DNA from: Dactylis glomerata
Taxonomy: Eukaryota > Streptophyta > Magnoliopsida > Poales > Poaceae
Length of the DNA: 64,000 nucleotides
Direction: 5' to 3'
NCBI GenBank assembly: GCA_007115705.1
Contig: QXEO01000817.1
Location: 1,966,500 to 2,030,499, forward strand
Shown here one piece after another: positions 1 to 11,711 of this stretch. Position 1 is the stretch's first letter. Every line of letters starts with the position of its first letter. The translations under genes and the position numbers were made by a program. Below the pieces are notes generated by a model. That model was not told the origin of the DNA, did not search any database, and was given only the letters and a program-made list of their open reading frames with translations.

Positions 1-412
1 CACTCTACTATTGGTCACACTATTTTTTTACCTTAATTTGGGGTGTCACACCCTAAAAATAAGTGAAATTTAGCAATGAAACCAATTTTTACCCGGTGTC
101 ATGTGACATTCCTATAACCTCGAAACAATGAAACAAGAGAGAATCAGAGAAAGGCACAGAGTAACGAGGAGTACGGGGAAGTTCTTTCCAAATTTGAAAT
201 GTACTTGGTATAAATGGTTGAAAGCAATTTGTACAATGTTGTCTGTCATATGCAGAATTTACCCCCAATTTTGTTCAATAGGAAGCTTCCCTTCCTTCCT
301 ATGCCTGCTTCTGAAAACAAAAGAGACTATTTTGACCTTGAGAGTTGATCTGAACCATGACACTTCAGCTCAAACAGTCAGAACACATCTCTTGTTCTCA
401 GAAGGACATCTG
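1..412. other. Flank beyond the nucleosidase stop codon
   Basis: No gene is visible. The bases next to 412 should be the 3' UTR of the minus-strand nucleosidase gene. The rest is AT-rich with no open frame that I recognise. Confidence 0.4.
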
Positions 413-3400
413 TTAAATTGTCGTCGCATTCATAAGCAGATTCTTCACGTATTCAAGGACCTTTGGGAGATCGACTGTCCATGCGACTGAAATCGGTTTG
501 TAACCTGACCATGGATTTTCTGAATTCCACCTGTAATGTTGTGTCAAACAGCAATTAATAACATATGTAGATAACTGAATAATTGCAGCAACATGACATC
601 CTGTTCGAAATTTAGACCAGTGTGTTTGGGCACATGCGATGCTTAAATCATTGTATGGATATGTCTAAGAATTCAGAACATTAAGTAGGTGAAATTGATG
701 TATTTACTGATAAATAGTATGATACGTACTTCTTCAATCCATGATCCATCAAAGTATGTCCGGTGCAAATGCCCTGGGTCTCAACTCTCACGACACCCTT
801 CTTAAATGTGAAGTACTCAGGATGAACTAAGGCTGTAAAGCTTACAGGATCATGGAGGAAAATCCCTGAATAAAATGACATAATCAGTTGAAAGTAGATT
901 TGCAGATTCAGTGCCTGTTTAGCAAAAGCATAAGAAAAAAGCGGGCTAATATATGCTACCATGGAAGCCGTCAGACTTGGTATGCCAATCTCTGTAGAAC
1001 TTGCACATGTCAGACAAGAATTGTGCATGCTTCCCTTTTGAGTTTCTTAGCTCCAAGAGATCCTCGTCTGAATAAAAAAAATCACAGCGGGATAGAAATT
1101 AACAACCCATGCTCACAACTTGAACTATGGAGATAGTGCTGATATAGAGGGACAAACCTTTAAAGCAGACTTGAGTTGTTATGTTAATGCCAACCACATC
1201 AATATTTGCTCCTGAGGTAAAAACTACATCCGCTGCATCCGGGTCTCCATAGATCTGCAGAGTTGCGCATTCAGGTTTAATAGCTCTGTTTCTGTTTATG
1301 CTTGCTCATAAACTAGTACAATAGCATAGCGTGTAATGCACATGGTAATACATTTGCTTCAGCAGCCGGGTTGACATTTCCAGCCGCGAAGAAAGCTCCA
1401 CCCAATACAACGATTTTCTTGACCTTGCTTGCAAAGGAAGAGTCCTTTTTAATGGCCTAAGAAATAGCACACACTGCTCTTAGTACATGCCACTTCATAC
1501 ACATGATAGCTAATAGGTTTATCATGAAACTGTAAGCATACCAATGCTACGTTGGTCAGGGGTCCCAGTGCGAGTACAGAGATCTCTCCAGGAAACTGGG
1601 ATACCATATTAACCATGAACTCGGCAGCACTTTCCGCGACCTTCTTAGTAGTAGGTGCAGGAAGAAACAAATTGCCAAGGCCATCGGATCCATGAACAAA
1701 GTCAGCAACATGTGGCGTTCCTCCCTAAATTACAGAAGGCATATTCATTAATCATTCAGCTGACCAACTGAAACTGTACTATAACATACTAAATAGGTAG
1801 CACATCATTATATGATTCCCAAAAACAAAAGTTAGCATAGCATTATTAGAAATCTCAAGTGTGAACCCCATCTACCATATAAAATATAGATGATGATGTA
1901 ACATGCCATACTACCGGCTACAGAATATCAATAAGCATATAATTCAACATGTATAAATAGAAAATAAACAAATCTTAGCCGTATCACCTACTGGCAAAAA
2001 TAAATAAATAAATATTGCATCTTGTACTTCCATCTGACTGTAGCAAAATGCTTTTGATGGATTTTAGTCAAGTAGCCACTCAGAGTCATTTTAAATTGAT
2101 CACACATATTGTGCACTTGCCTCAACTAAACAGGAAATATCAAATCGCAAAGCCATTGTGAAGTTTGAAATGTGTGAAAATATGAACCATTGTACCTTAA
2201 GAGGCTCAGGGCTGCCCTCTGCAACTGGAACCTCAGGATGCCCTGCTCTCTCACACTGTCCTTTGAACAATCAAAACAGTTAGCAAACAGAAGAAACAGA
2301 CGCAAAGAAAAGTCAGCAGTGTCCGATGCTCACCAGCAAGAGCGCATTGCGTGTAGCATACTCTGTAGTGACATTGCCAAATATGGTAGTGAGCCCGATG
2401 ATCTCCACACTTGGTTCTTCAAAAGCCATTAGGATCGTCATGCTATCATCTAGAAACCAGATTGCAGAGAGAGCAGGCAGTGAGAAGTGGGGATGTAATT
2501 TAACTTCTGACAATTCAGAATTTTTTTCCAAAATATTTTTTCCCAATAAAATGTAAAAGCTTTGCCTCTCGATGCATTGATAGAAGAAGAATACGTAAAA
2601 GTCCGAGATCGGACCAACACCCTAAGATTAAACGCTACAAGCCTAAGAGCTAGAAACCCCTCGGTAGCATCCCATTTAGGCCAACCGCCTCCACTCTCGC
2701 CCACAAATGGGTGTCATCATGGAGGTGTCGAGAAGACCAGTGATGTCCGGCTATGTGTTGTCGAAGACCGCCGCCTTAGGATGCTTCAAGATCCACCACG
2801 CCGTGCCTTTCAACATTATTAAAGGGGATTGTAACATTTGCAAATAGTGTAAACATGTGTCTTAAACTTGTTGATCATAAGTGGGAGCTTAGCTGCAAGC
2901 CCATCTCATATCATTTAGGGTGCTGTGAACTTGTGAAACCATATAAAGCTTGACCAAACTTTTCTTTTCTGGAAAGTATCAACATCCACAATGTCAAATC
3001 AATCTTCTTAGATACATCATTAAACATACTTTCATATTACATCTATATTGTATTATATAATTGTTGACAAAAAATTACAAGCTTAGTCAAAGTTAACGTT
3101 ACTTGAAAGTTAAAGTTACTTCTTTTTCAGCAAAATATACGCCCTGTTTGTGGAAACGGAGGTAGTAGTAGTGGTATGCAAGCAAGTTACTACTGAATTG
3201 TTTAGTATGCTGCTGCATATAGTCCAGCTAAGCGAAGAAAACACAGCCAGTATGACATCTTTTGTACTACTCCTACTCGGCTCCACTGGCTAAATAGAAG
3301 ATGACAAACAGTCTTGATCATGCTGTTGGTGGCACGGCGCCATCATTTTCATCGGCGGGCTGGGCTGAAACGCCACAGTCCAACCACGTGCGAGGAAAGT

Positions 3401-3653
3401 AGTGCGAGTATACGACTAATAAGTAAAATCGGGCATTTTCTAGTTACAAGCAGACGTTAACGAGAATACTAATCTCTGCTTAACAAAGTCCTATACTGAC
3501 TGAATTTTCGTCAGTCGCAGCACGGGTGGATAAGGGAAAAGAAACAGGGAAACCGAAGCGAAAGAAACAATGGAGGAAGGGAGGAACCGCACCGATGCCG
3601 GGATCCGTGTCGATGATGACCCTGTCGCGGCGGATCTGCCCGTCCTGCCCCAT
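413..3653 (-). CDS. Uridine nucleosidase (nucleoside N-ribohydrolase), nine exons
   Basis: The product hydrolyses uridine (in this family also other nucleosides) to base and ribose in nucleoside salvage, probably in the cytosol since no targeting peptide is seen. I place exons at 3593-3653, 2334-2449, 2196-2255, 1542-1724, 1352-1456, 1158-1254, 960-1067, 730-865 and 413-530. All junctions are GT-AG, and the total is 984 nt, giving 327 aa, normal for plant URH proteins. The Ca2+-binding signature DTDPGIDD lies at residues 15-22 and is split by intron 1 inside the first D of the final DD. A second family motif, HDP, lies near residues 248-250 and holds the catalytic His and a metal-binding Asp. 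The Met at 3653 is chosen because it lies 10 codons before the first conserved block; an in-frame Met at 3806 is almost at the expected transcription start. No damage is seen. Substrate preference cannot be read from sequence. Confidence 0.93.
2941..3172. repeat. Degenerate Stowaway-type MITE in intron 1
   Basis: This AT-rich stretch in the 1.1-kb first intron of the nucleosidase gene has the internal layout of a Triticeae Stowaway element: a CTTGACCAAACTT-like left part, a partly mirrored CTTAGTCAAAGTTAA right part, and an AACGGAGGTAGTA right end. The left terminal repeat is worn or lost, so the limits are approximate. Confidence 0.5.
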
Positions 3654-3836
3654 CCCCCCTGGCCGGATGGATGGATCCCTTCCTCCTCCGATCGGAATCG
3701 GAATCTGGAAGAGAGGAAGAGCAGGCGAGGCGGGCCGGGCAGAGGCGAGACAAGTGGATGAGTGAGACGAGCGGGACGCAACCTCCTTCCTCTCTCTTTC
3801 TTCCAACTGGCCTTTTTCCAGCTCCGTCGAACAAGC

Positions 3837-3843
3837 TTATATA
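3837..3843 (-). promoter_or_regulatory. TATA box of the nucleosidase gene
   Basis: On the minus strand the bases read CTATATAAG, about 190 bases upstream of the chosen start codon. Transcription would begin near 3805-3812, giving a CT-rich leader, which fits the lower Met at 3653. Confidence 0.6.
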
Positions 3844-4279
3844 GAGGACGGAGGAGACGACGGTGACGACGATGAGCGAACACGAAAGGTAACCGGAGGT
3901 TGGGGGAAAAGGGAGTGAGTTCGTTTGTGAGCTGCTGGTGGGGAAAAGGAAAGAGGATGAGATCTCAGCCGTCGGACCTGTCTTGCCTTGTTTGCCTTGG
4001 GAGAGAGTCTCGATGGGACAAGGATAACGAATCAACAATGTCCGAAAGTTTGTACTATCACTTTTCTTTTCTCCTTGGTTGGTACCACTTGAATGATATA
4101 CATATATTCCACAAGATTTTGCGTACCTTTCCACTACTTGGAATTGTACCTCGACAACACAAAAACTATGCTGGGAAAGCTCTCCTTTGCTTCCACGCCT
4201 CATATCTGAACTAGAACTTACCCCCAAAAAAGGACTAGAGCATATACATCACTAATATCGGAATATATGGACAATCTAA
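3844..4279. other. Intergenic spacer upstream of the nucleosidase gene
   Basis: This is the promoter-proximal region of the minus-strand nucleosidase gene, ending at the target duplication TAA (4277-4279) of the neighbouring Harbinger-like element. I see no coding sequence. Confidence 0.4.
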
Positions 4280-5354
4280 GAGCATCTCCAGCCATCCCCA
4301 TACGCGGTTCAGTGGAGGCATTTTTTCAGTTGTATGGGGACGCCGAACAACGGCATATGGAGGGAGAATATTGCCCACCCCCACCCCCACCCCAATACAA
4401 AACAAAGAATTGCTCGTCGTCGCCGGTCCTCGCCCGTGACCACCGCATCTCCTCTGGCTCGCAGTCGCCGCTCGTGGCCGCGTCCTCCTAGATACAGGAG
4501 GACCTCACTAGAGTTGGCGCCTTCGTGGTAGTAGTCGAGCGCGCTTGCTGCCACCGCCCCCATCTGTGACTGGGATAAAGGTCGCCGACGCATCGATCAC
4601 GAAGGCCGGGCTCATGGAGTAGGTCGTCGAGTCGGAGTCCCACATGGGGCTCCCCGGGGGAGGGACGACATGTGCAGCATCCTCGACTACGCGAACGATG
4701 GCACTCGATCGCCATTCTGTACTTTACGTAATAAAAGGGTGCGAAATAGGGCGGCAACAAGACCCTTCCTTGGAAGAGAGAGTGCAACAACACGGCAAAT
4801 GTCAGTACCGGCGACGGCGCCATCACACACGATGCCATTGCAGGAGCAGGGATGTGTGGGAGAGGCGTTCCAGTCGGCGAGGCCCCCTGTGGGGTCCCGC
4901 ATGACAATAACTTGAGGGCGAGCAACACCTGGCCATCAGCGGTGACTGCATTGTGGCGGCAGGGAGCGCAAGCACTAGGAGGAGGTTGAGAAGCGGGAGC
5001 ATAGCGGCCATGTGATGAGAAGAGGCACGCATTGGCTTGGTGGCGACAGAGAAAGTTGTGCTTCTCTTCTATGGAGTGTAGGTGGGAGGAAAGAAAGGAG
5101 AAAAGGAGGGAAGAGAGAGAGTCTGGGAGAACAAGGCAAAGAGGGAGGCCAGACACACATGTAGCTCACCAAAAGCTATTTGTCGGCGCCCCCGGTTGCC
5201 CCCTCTGTGTTGGGTGTGTACAGGGGGCTCCGGGTGAATTATGGGTGGGCTGACGGAAAAGCAGGTTATTGAGTAGCCATATGAGTGCGTTTTAGTCTCA
5301 TGTTCCCCCATTTACCATTTAGGAAGGCTATGGAGGAGCCGGCTGAAGATGCTC
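4280..5354. mobile_element. Non-autonomous PIF/Harbinger-like DNA transposon with captured gene pieces
   Basis: The ends are 14-bp terminal inverted repeats, GAGCATCTCCAGCC (4280-4293) and GGCTGAAGATGCTC (5341-5354), which pair at 13 of 14 positions. A 3-bp duplication TAA flanks them (4277-4279 and 5355-5357), the target preference of PIF/Harbinger. The 1,075-bp interior has no transposase. Unusually for this class it is GC-rich, and its minus strand carries a broken signal peptide plus LRR N-terminal region of a receptor kinase. It lies between the nucleosidase gene and the L10a gene. A short Mutator-like or other TIR element is a less likely alternative, since those usually make longer duplications. 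Confidence 0.75.
4690..5030 (-). pseudogene. Captured 5' fragment of an LRR receptor-like kinase gene
   Basis: Reading down from about 5030 on the minus strand, a hydrophobic leader (MLPLLNLLLVLALPAA) resembles a signal peptide. It is followed in a second frame by ADGQVLLALK, the usual opening of an LRR N-terminal domain, and in a third frame by GGLADWNASP, a CxCxGIVCD-type cysteine pair and RVVALSLP, the start of the first repeat. This order is that of plant LRR kinases, but at least two frameshifts separate the pieces and no LRR array or kinase follows. The minus strand near 4500-4655 holds another coding-like stretch (SMSPAFVIDASATF) that I cannot assign. The fragment lies wholly inside the Harbinger-like element, so it is a transduplicate. 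Confidence 0.65.
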
Positions 5355-6693
5355 TAATGTATTCAATGGGGTTTGTATGAGTCACTTCCTTTTTCTTATG
5401 GTTTCTCAAATGCAAGCGCCGGTAAACTTATGAGTATCTATAAAGTGAATTAAACATGCATTTGTAGAAATTATTAAAATACATATATAATTCTGTTCAC
5501 GAATGGTCAATTATCTCCAATGACTCTGATGTCACCCTTCCTGCAGATGTTTCACGACAACACACTGTTGTTTGTCATGATCACCTCACAAATCACAACA
5601 ACAACAAACGAGATATCGAGACACATGGTGGGTGGTGTGGCAATTACTCGGATCATCGGGCCTTTCTAAAAACAGGCCTTTGATTTAGACCGGGATTCGT
5701 AAGTTTAAAGTGCAAATGACAGAAATTTAGAGTATAGGGTTTCTTCGCCAAACTACTACAAATTTAGAGTTTAAAATATACATTTTTTTTTGAACTTATG
5801 ATTTCCATGCAGTCCACACGGGGCCTCGTCAGCATCGCTATCGCCTCGAGACTAAACCACCCTCACGAGTCACAATGTTTAAATTAACTAAACCACGCTT
5901 GCTTGCGAGTTGCTTGTAGTTGATTAGAACAAAAGAACAGTTTGGGACTGCATCTGCGTAGTTGATTATATATCGTGACCAGATCGAGAGACGACTCCAA
6001 GATGCTTCACTGCCTGGGTTTCCAAGAAGTACCACATGTCCATTTATCCAAGATGCTCTTGCGAGTTGCCTGTACTAGTTAATTTCTATAGATTCCTTTT
6101 CGATACTGCAATTCAATAGGATATATAGCAATAGCTTAGACCTATTGAAAAAAAAAACTCTGTGTGTATATGACAACCATAACATGTACTCAATTTCTAT
6201 TAAAAAATCTGTTTTTTTATGTGGTGCAATCAAACGATTTCTGCAACTATTTTCCGTGTTTTTATTCTTGTAGGATTTCACACTCCATGACATTCTATTT
6301 CTGCGTTTTTCCTCTTCATGTGCTTTGAAAATCTTTTGAATCAAATAAACTCTTTGTGTCTGCAGTTCCTATGTTTTTCCTACGTGACATCAAATGAAAC
6401 TTTCAAAAAATTCATATAGTTTTGGTTCCTATATGACTCGGATATATGACTTCTTAATTCCTGCATTTTTCCTATTCATACCTTTTGAACACCTATGTTC
6501 CAAATGGGCCCTCAAACATGCTTAACTTTGGCCTCTCATGTGTGTTTTTATGTCGTGACCTTCTAAAAAAAATCCAAACATACGAGAAGATCTAAAAAGA
6601 TCCTATGAACAAGGTCCTACTTTACTGTATTAAGACATCATAAAAATGGATTTTTTTAAAGTTCAAATATACAAATGACTAGAGAAAAAGCTA
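5355..6693. other. AT-rich intergenic DNA, no gene seen
   Basis: I find no conserved open frame here. The stretch is AT-rich with short homopolymer runs, and some parts (around 6240-6530) look like old unclassified repeat DNA. Confidence 0.4.
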
Positions 6694-6967
6694 TCGGTCT
6701 CTTCGGTCTTTGATATAAGGTGTATAGTTTTCTTACACAAATATTAACACACAAGCTAAAAAGGCAAATTCCATTGCTTTTAGACGTTAATACCTCTGGG
6801 CGATTGACGTGATAATAGAGGAAATATAGTGAAATCTTCGAATCCTCTCTCTGCTAATCCAATTGACATCTAAATTAGCATATTAAATCTCACAATCATG
6901 CAATACATCTTATATTATGAAATTTTTCACATTAAACTATACACCTTATATCAAGGAATGGAGGAAG
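6694..6967. mobile_element. Stowaway-like MITE
   Basis: Arms reading TTTGATATAAGGTGTATAGT (from 6710) and its near mirror ending TATCAAGG (6933-6955) form an inverted repeat of about 24 bp. The right end continues AATGGAGGAAG, as expected for this group. Candidate TA duplications are at 6692-6693 and 6968-6969. The interior has no coding sequence. Confidence 0.7.
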
Positions 6968-7001
6968 TAATTTTTAGTAGAAGGAAAACAAATAGTTATT
7001 A

Positions 7002-7112
7002 CTCTTTATGTTTGGAAATTTGTCTAAATATAGATGCATATAAACATATTTTAGTGCGTAAATACATCTACACTTAACAAAGCTGAGTCACTTATTTTTG
7101 AACAGAGATTTG
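7002..7112. mobile_element. Short degenerate Stowaway MITE
   Basis: The left end CTCTTTATGTTTGGAAATT and right end AACAGAGATTTG are worn versions of the CTCCCTCTGTT terminal repeat. TA lies on both sides (7000-7001 and 7113-7114). At 111 bp it is short for the family. Confidence 0.55.
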
Positions 7113-7189
7113 TACCCCAAAAAAAGTGATGACAGACCAACTACGAGCCACAGCCCGTAGAAACCATTTGCGCCAGTACACCATGGTCT

Positions 7190-7425
7190 CTATGGGTATG
7201 TTTCGTTCTAGCCCATGCTTGCTCCACCAAATATTTGGCTAGCCAAAATTTTAGTTGACCTTTTGGTTGCCCATAATTTGGCCATATTGTTAAGAAAAGT
7301 AAACTACATTGGCCAAAGAGCCATTGGCATGCCAAATATTTGAAAACCATTCAAACAAAGATTAAAGTTTTGGTCATGACCAAAATATTGGTAGGGCAAG
7401 TTGTAGCCTTAATTAATCCAAACAA
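7190..7425. repeat. Palindrome-rich repeat, possible hAT-like MITE
   Basis: Several short perfect palindromes are packed here, including TTTTGGTCATGACCAAAA (7368-7385), TTGGCTAGCCAA and TTGGCATGCCAA. The outer ends resemble TGTTTCGTTCTAG and CCAAACAAAAGC, weakly inverted. No duplication could be fixed, so the class is a guess. It ends just before the L10a promoter. Confidence 0.35.
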
Positions 7426-7429
7426 AAGC

Positions 7430-7609
7430 AGCCCAGATTGCAGCCCATACGTATGAGCTCAGTCCTCCAGCGTTTCGACCCAAATAAGGCCCAGGATTTC
7501 CAGAACGAGATCGGACGGCCCGAATCACTCCGCGGGAGCCCATCCGGCTCGCTAGGGTTTTGGCTCGCCCCACCCGTCACCTCGTCTCGCGGCGGGTGAC
7601 GGTATAAAA
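7430..7609 (+). promoter_or_regulatory. Promoter of the ribosomal protein L10a gene
   Basis: The region has several AGCCCA or AGGCCCA motifs (near 7430, 7442 and 7487), the complement of site II TGGGCY. It also has a telo-box TAGGGTTT at 7553-7560 and a TATA box TATAAAA at 7603-7609. This combination is typical of plant ribosomal protein and other growth-linked genes. Confidence 0.75.
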
Positions 7610-7685
7610 CAGGAGCCGCCGAGCCCATCCCCTCTCCCTTCGCCTCTCCCTCCCTTCGACCGCCGCCGCACCCTCGGCAAAATCC

Positions 7686-7825
7686 GTAAGTTCTCCGGCG
7701 CCGCCGCCGCCCCTCTCTCCCTCTCCATTCGTGCACTTCTCCGTTCGAATCATGCGCCTGTTCTTTTCTGTTTCCCGGTAGATCTTGCCAAATCTCACTG
7801 TTTTCGTTTGGTTTTTTTCCTGCAG
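7686..7825 (+). other. Intron in the 5' UTR of the L10a gene
   Basis: A donor CC|GTAAGT at 7686 and a pyrimidine-rich acceptor TTCCTGCAG ending at 7825 bracket a 140-bp leader intron. The start codon is 25 bases after the acceptor. Leader introns are common in plant ribosomal protein genes. Confidence 0.65.
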
Positions 7826-7849
7826 GGCGTCGACTGATCGGCGGCAACC

Positions 7850-9842
7850 ATGAGGTACTTCCTGGCTCCCTTCCTTCCGCCGCATCACGTCCCATCTTGT
7901 GTGTTTTAACGGTTGAACCAAGCGAGATAAATTGTTCATTGCTTTCTGTGCCTGTGCCGCCGAACACTGTCTGCTGTGTCTAGTGTCATAGGATGTCATC
8001 TCATTTCATTATGTTGCTGCGTGTTAAGTTAGTCGTGGGATGGAGCTAATAGATCTTTCTCCCGAGAGAGCGTCCGGGCTAAGATCTTATGCGTTATGTC
8101 GAATAACTGTCTGCTCTAGTATAGAACCAGTAGGTTTGTGAGTAGACTATAGATCTTGTGCCTGCCTAAGTGATTCGAATGTTTCAAGTTAGTGGAATCT
8201 ACTTCCTGTGCGTGCCGAAGAGTGATTACCTGTTTTGTATTCAGAGTTTCGATAATGTGCTTGAGAGAGATTGAAATTAGTCCTCAACATGGTCAGCTTG
8301 CTAGAATTTATGGCATGTTCTGTTTTGTGCATTTTTAAACCATTGCATCGAGTTATTATTAATGGTCACGTCATGCTAGAACAGGGTTATGCAGTTGCCT
8401 GAGTATATGTTATATCCTGACAGCACTGAGATTTTGAGTTTGTTTAACAAATTGCAGTAAGCTTTCGACTGAGGCCGTCAAGGATGCCATCGCCCAGATT
8501 GTTGGGGATGCCAGAGAGAAGAAGCGCAAGTTCACTGAGACTGTTGAGCTTCAGATTGGTCTCAAGAACTATGACCCGCAAAAGGACAAGCGTTTCAGTG
8601 GCTCTGTTAAGCTGCCCCATATCCCCCGCCCTAAGATGAGGGTGTGCATGCTTGGTGATGCCCAGCATGTTGACCAGGTGATAACTATACTGCCTTGCCA
8701 GCTTGTGAGCTTTCCATTTTACTGATCAAGGTTTGATCATTGTAGATGTATTGTGATTGTATTATGATTGTATTATTGCAGTTTATTGGTAGTGATTGTG
8801 CCTTGCATTTCATGTGTCGTATGATACCTTAATAACCTTTTTTGTTTATTCTGGAGATAATTTAAATTGCCAAGTACATTGTTGAATTGCCATTTTATTC
8901 TCTCTATATGTTGATTATTTCATACTGACCTCTAATATGTGCATAGGCTGAGAAATTGGGACTTGACTCCATGGATGTTGAAAGTCTTAAAAAGATGAAC
9001 AAGAACAAGAAGCTTGTTAAGAAGCTAGCCAAGAAGTACCATGCTTTCTTAGCATCAGAGGCTATCATCAAGCAGATTCCCCGTCTCCTTGGTCCTGGTC
9101 TCAACAAGGCAGGCAAGTGCTCCATTTCCTTGCATGCTAGTGCTCCTCTTCTTATGTGATATGATTGCTCTTATGAGTATGAAGTGGTGGGCTGTTTCGT
9201 AGTTTTGATGCACCATAACATGTTCTGATTTTTTCTGGTTATTGCTATTTGAATTGTGAGCATTGATACTCTTGTTTAAAAAAGCAATCACCCTATATCT
9301 AATTCTTGGCTGTTTCATTTTGGGGGCCCAACATTCCACAGTAATTCATTTAGATATATGCCCAGTGTTAACGTACTCTCAGAGCTGTCCATTTTTGTCT
9401 GCGTCATATACTGGCTTTTCTTGTATGCTGTTCTGATTAGATCATACTTGTGCCACTGCAGGCAAGTTCCCCACACTGGTTAGTCACTCGGAGTCTCTTG
9501 AGGCCAAGGTCAATGAGACAAAGGCTACAGTCAAGTTCCAGCTGAAGAAGGTTCTTTGCATGGGTGTTGCTGTGGGTAACTTGTCTATGGACGAGAAGCA
9601 GATCCAGCAGAACCTCCAAATGAGCGTCAACTTCCTCGTGTCCCTTCTGAAGAAGAACTGGCAGAATGTGAGTCCTGATCTGAATTCTGTTTGCAGCTAA
9701 TTATGCATCATATGTTTCAAAGGAATGTATGTTCATAACCTACTTGCCAGATCATGCAGTTCTGATTTAATTGAGTTGTGTTCTGCAGGTGAGGTGCCTG
9801 TACGTGAAGAGCACCATGGGGAAGCGTGTGCGGGTGTTCTAA
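7850..9842 (+). CDS. RPL10A: 60S ribosomal protein L10a (uL1)
   Basis: This is a structural protein of the large cytosolic ribosomal subunit, forming the L1 stalk near the E site. Coding exons are 7850-7854, 8458-8677, 8947-9112, 9462-9667 and 9789-9842. The first coding exon holds only ATG AG, so residue 2 (Ser) spans intron 1 and the protein opens MSKLSTEAV. The total is 651 nt, giving 216 aa, the usual plant length. Recognisable uL1 blocks include KLPHIPRPKM, GPGLNKAGKFPT and a C-terminal GKRVRVF. All introns are GT-AG except intron 3, which begins GC (AG|GCAAGT at 9113). The downstream GT alternative would shift the frame and hit a stop within eight codons. No lesions are seen. The promoter is of the ribosomal-protein type, so constitutive, growth-linked expression is likely. 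Confidence 0.96.
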
Positions 9843-11711
9843 GTGGTCTTGCTCCAGTGAAGTTGATAAGATACTGTGCTGTACTGTCGAGCTTTGTCTT
9901 TGAAGTTAGATCTGTTTCACTGATACCAATTTTGTGTTTATCTAAGCGAATATGAACCAACTATTTTGTCTGGTGGTAGTCCTTTTAAACTTGTGGGAGA
10001 AATGGAATTTATGCTGTCATTTGAAGGTTCTCTTGAGTTATTGCTATCTCGGTTTTAGGTATGCTATAAGCAGCTCCAAACTTCTGACAAATCGTTTGCT
10101 ACAACTTGCATGCGCTTATGCAATGGTATGCTTCCGGAGCTGCAAATGCTATGTCAATAGAATGTCACCACATATCAACGTTTAGAGCTGTGTGGGCACG
10201 ATTAGCTCAATGTAATTTTTCCTTTATTAATTGCTTAGGTGATTTAAAAAGAAAGCTAGGGGCGTCATCCTCCAAATTGCAAGAATTTTCATTAGCAAAA
10301 CCAATCCTGGCTAGCGCAAGAGCTATTTGGCTTCCTTGGACGCTGTTTGAAAATGATATTGCACATGCCTCATCTCCTGCATACTTCTGTAAAGTCTTAT
10401 TCAGCTATAGTGGAATTGCACCTCATTTTGTTGGCCAAAGATAACACCTCCCTCATCGTCATCGATGCAACATGTGGGAGATATGCATCTGAAGCTACTA
10501 AAAAGTTTTCTCGTGGTCGCCCAGAACAGCTCCAGTAGAACCTGAACGAGTATCTGCATGGGTTGAAGCGTTAGCATCCAGTTTGACCTCCCTTGCATCT
10601 GGTCTGCACCATTTTGCCTGTGAAACGTTCACCTGTCCGTTCAAAGATTTTCATGCATTTGCTGTCATAGCCAGAATTGACATCTTGCATTGATAAAACG
10701 ACAGGACCGTCTCATTTTGAGTTTATCCACCATAGGTACCAGCTTGTCACAACAATTACTTCCTTCAATCTAATTTATCAAGGCCTGCTATTCTCCTTCA
10801 ATCTAACAATCGGCAGCAGCTCCAAAGTTCTCCAGCGGTCTGCCTCGACTCTTGGCTCCTATGGCTCTAGCATGGACCACAACTCATCGCCAGTGGGTGG
10901 GGAGGACTTCTACTCCATGTAATTTAGGGTTTCTTGGCAAGGGCACCGACAACGTCCTGGAATAGGAATAAGTTCTCCTTGCTTCCTCCCCGTCGAGGAG
11001 GTGCTCAGAGTATCTATACGAGGATTGTGTAGACCTCATGGTGTGCTGGAAGTCCGACATTCTGGCCTTATGAGGAAACTGGTGGTTGTTGAAGCTCGAC
11101 AACGCCTTTTGACATGGGGTTCTTCTTGCTCCAAGGATGACCCTATGGGGCATCATTTTTGTATGGCAGCGGCTGATGATTTGCACATCCGGTGGTCACA
11201 AGGAAGACAAGGAACTCCATGGGCTAGTGTGATTTTGAATTAGTGACAAGTCTTTCGTGTAAAAGTGAGGCACCAACGTTTTTATATTGTCGTCCTACTC
11301 ATATGAATACAAGTAATGTATGCACATGGACACACGTCTTCGAAAAATGGTAGCGACTTGTTCTCGGTTGATCTAGAACTAAGTAAATTCCCGATCAGAT
11401 GATGTCACTCAATTTCATATGTAATTCATGTGCAATTGGGGAAAATAAGTACAATTGCACACCCATATGGCATATGCAACGCTCACGATGTAAATCTAAC
11501 AGTCATAGGGTTGACCTAACTTAATATTCGGCCAAACTAGAACTAGCAGAATTGTAAAAAAAAAACAGTTTGATACAGCCTATATTTTACACCTGCAAAT
11601 GTCAAGCTAAAATCCAATTACCACGTACATAAACACACCTGCTTCGTTTAGTAACACTCCAAATCTACAGCCAAAAACAACTTCGCTTTGTCTAACAAAA
11701 ACCAGGAGATT
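9843..11711. other. 3' flank of L10a and intergenic DNA
   Basis: The first 100-200 bases are probably the 3' UTR of L10a. Beyond that I see scattered short open frames without recognisable motifs, no clear transposon ends and no RNA gene. The right end meets the last exon of the minus-strand EF-hand gene. Confidence 0.4.

Noticed and set aside
3480..3806. Upstream in-frame Met for the nucleosidase
   Set aside because: It lies about 30 bases from the TATA box, so it would be at or before the transcript start, and the extra residues are low-complexity.
7413..7999. Minus-strand frames over the L10a promoter and leader
   Set aside because: They run antisense to the leader and first intron of a clear gene and have an Arg/Gly-rich composition expected from reading CT-rich leader DNA backwards.
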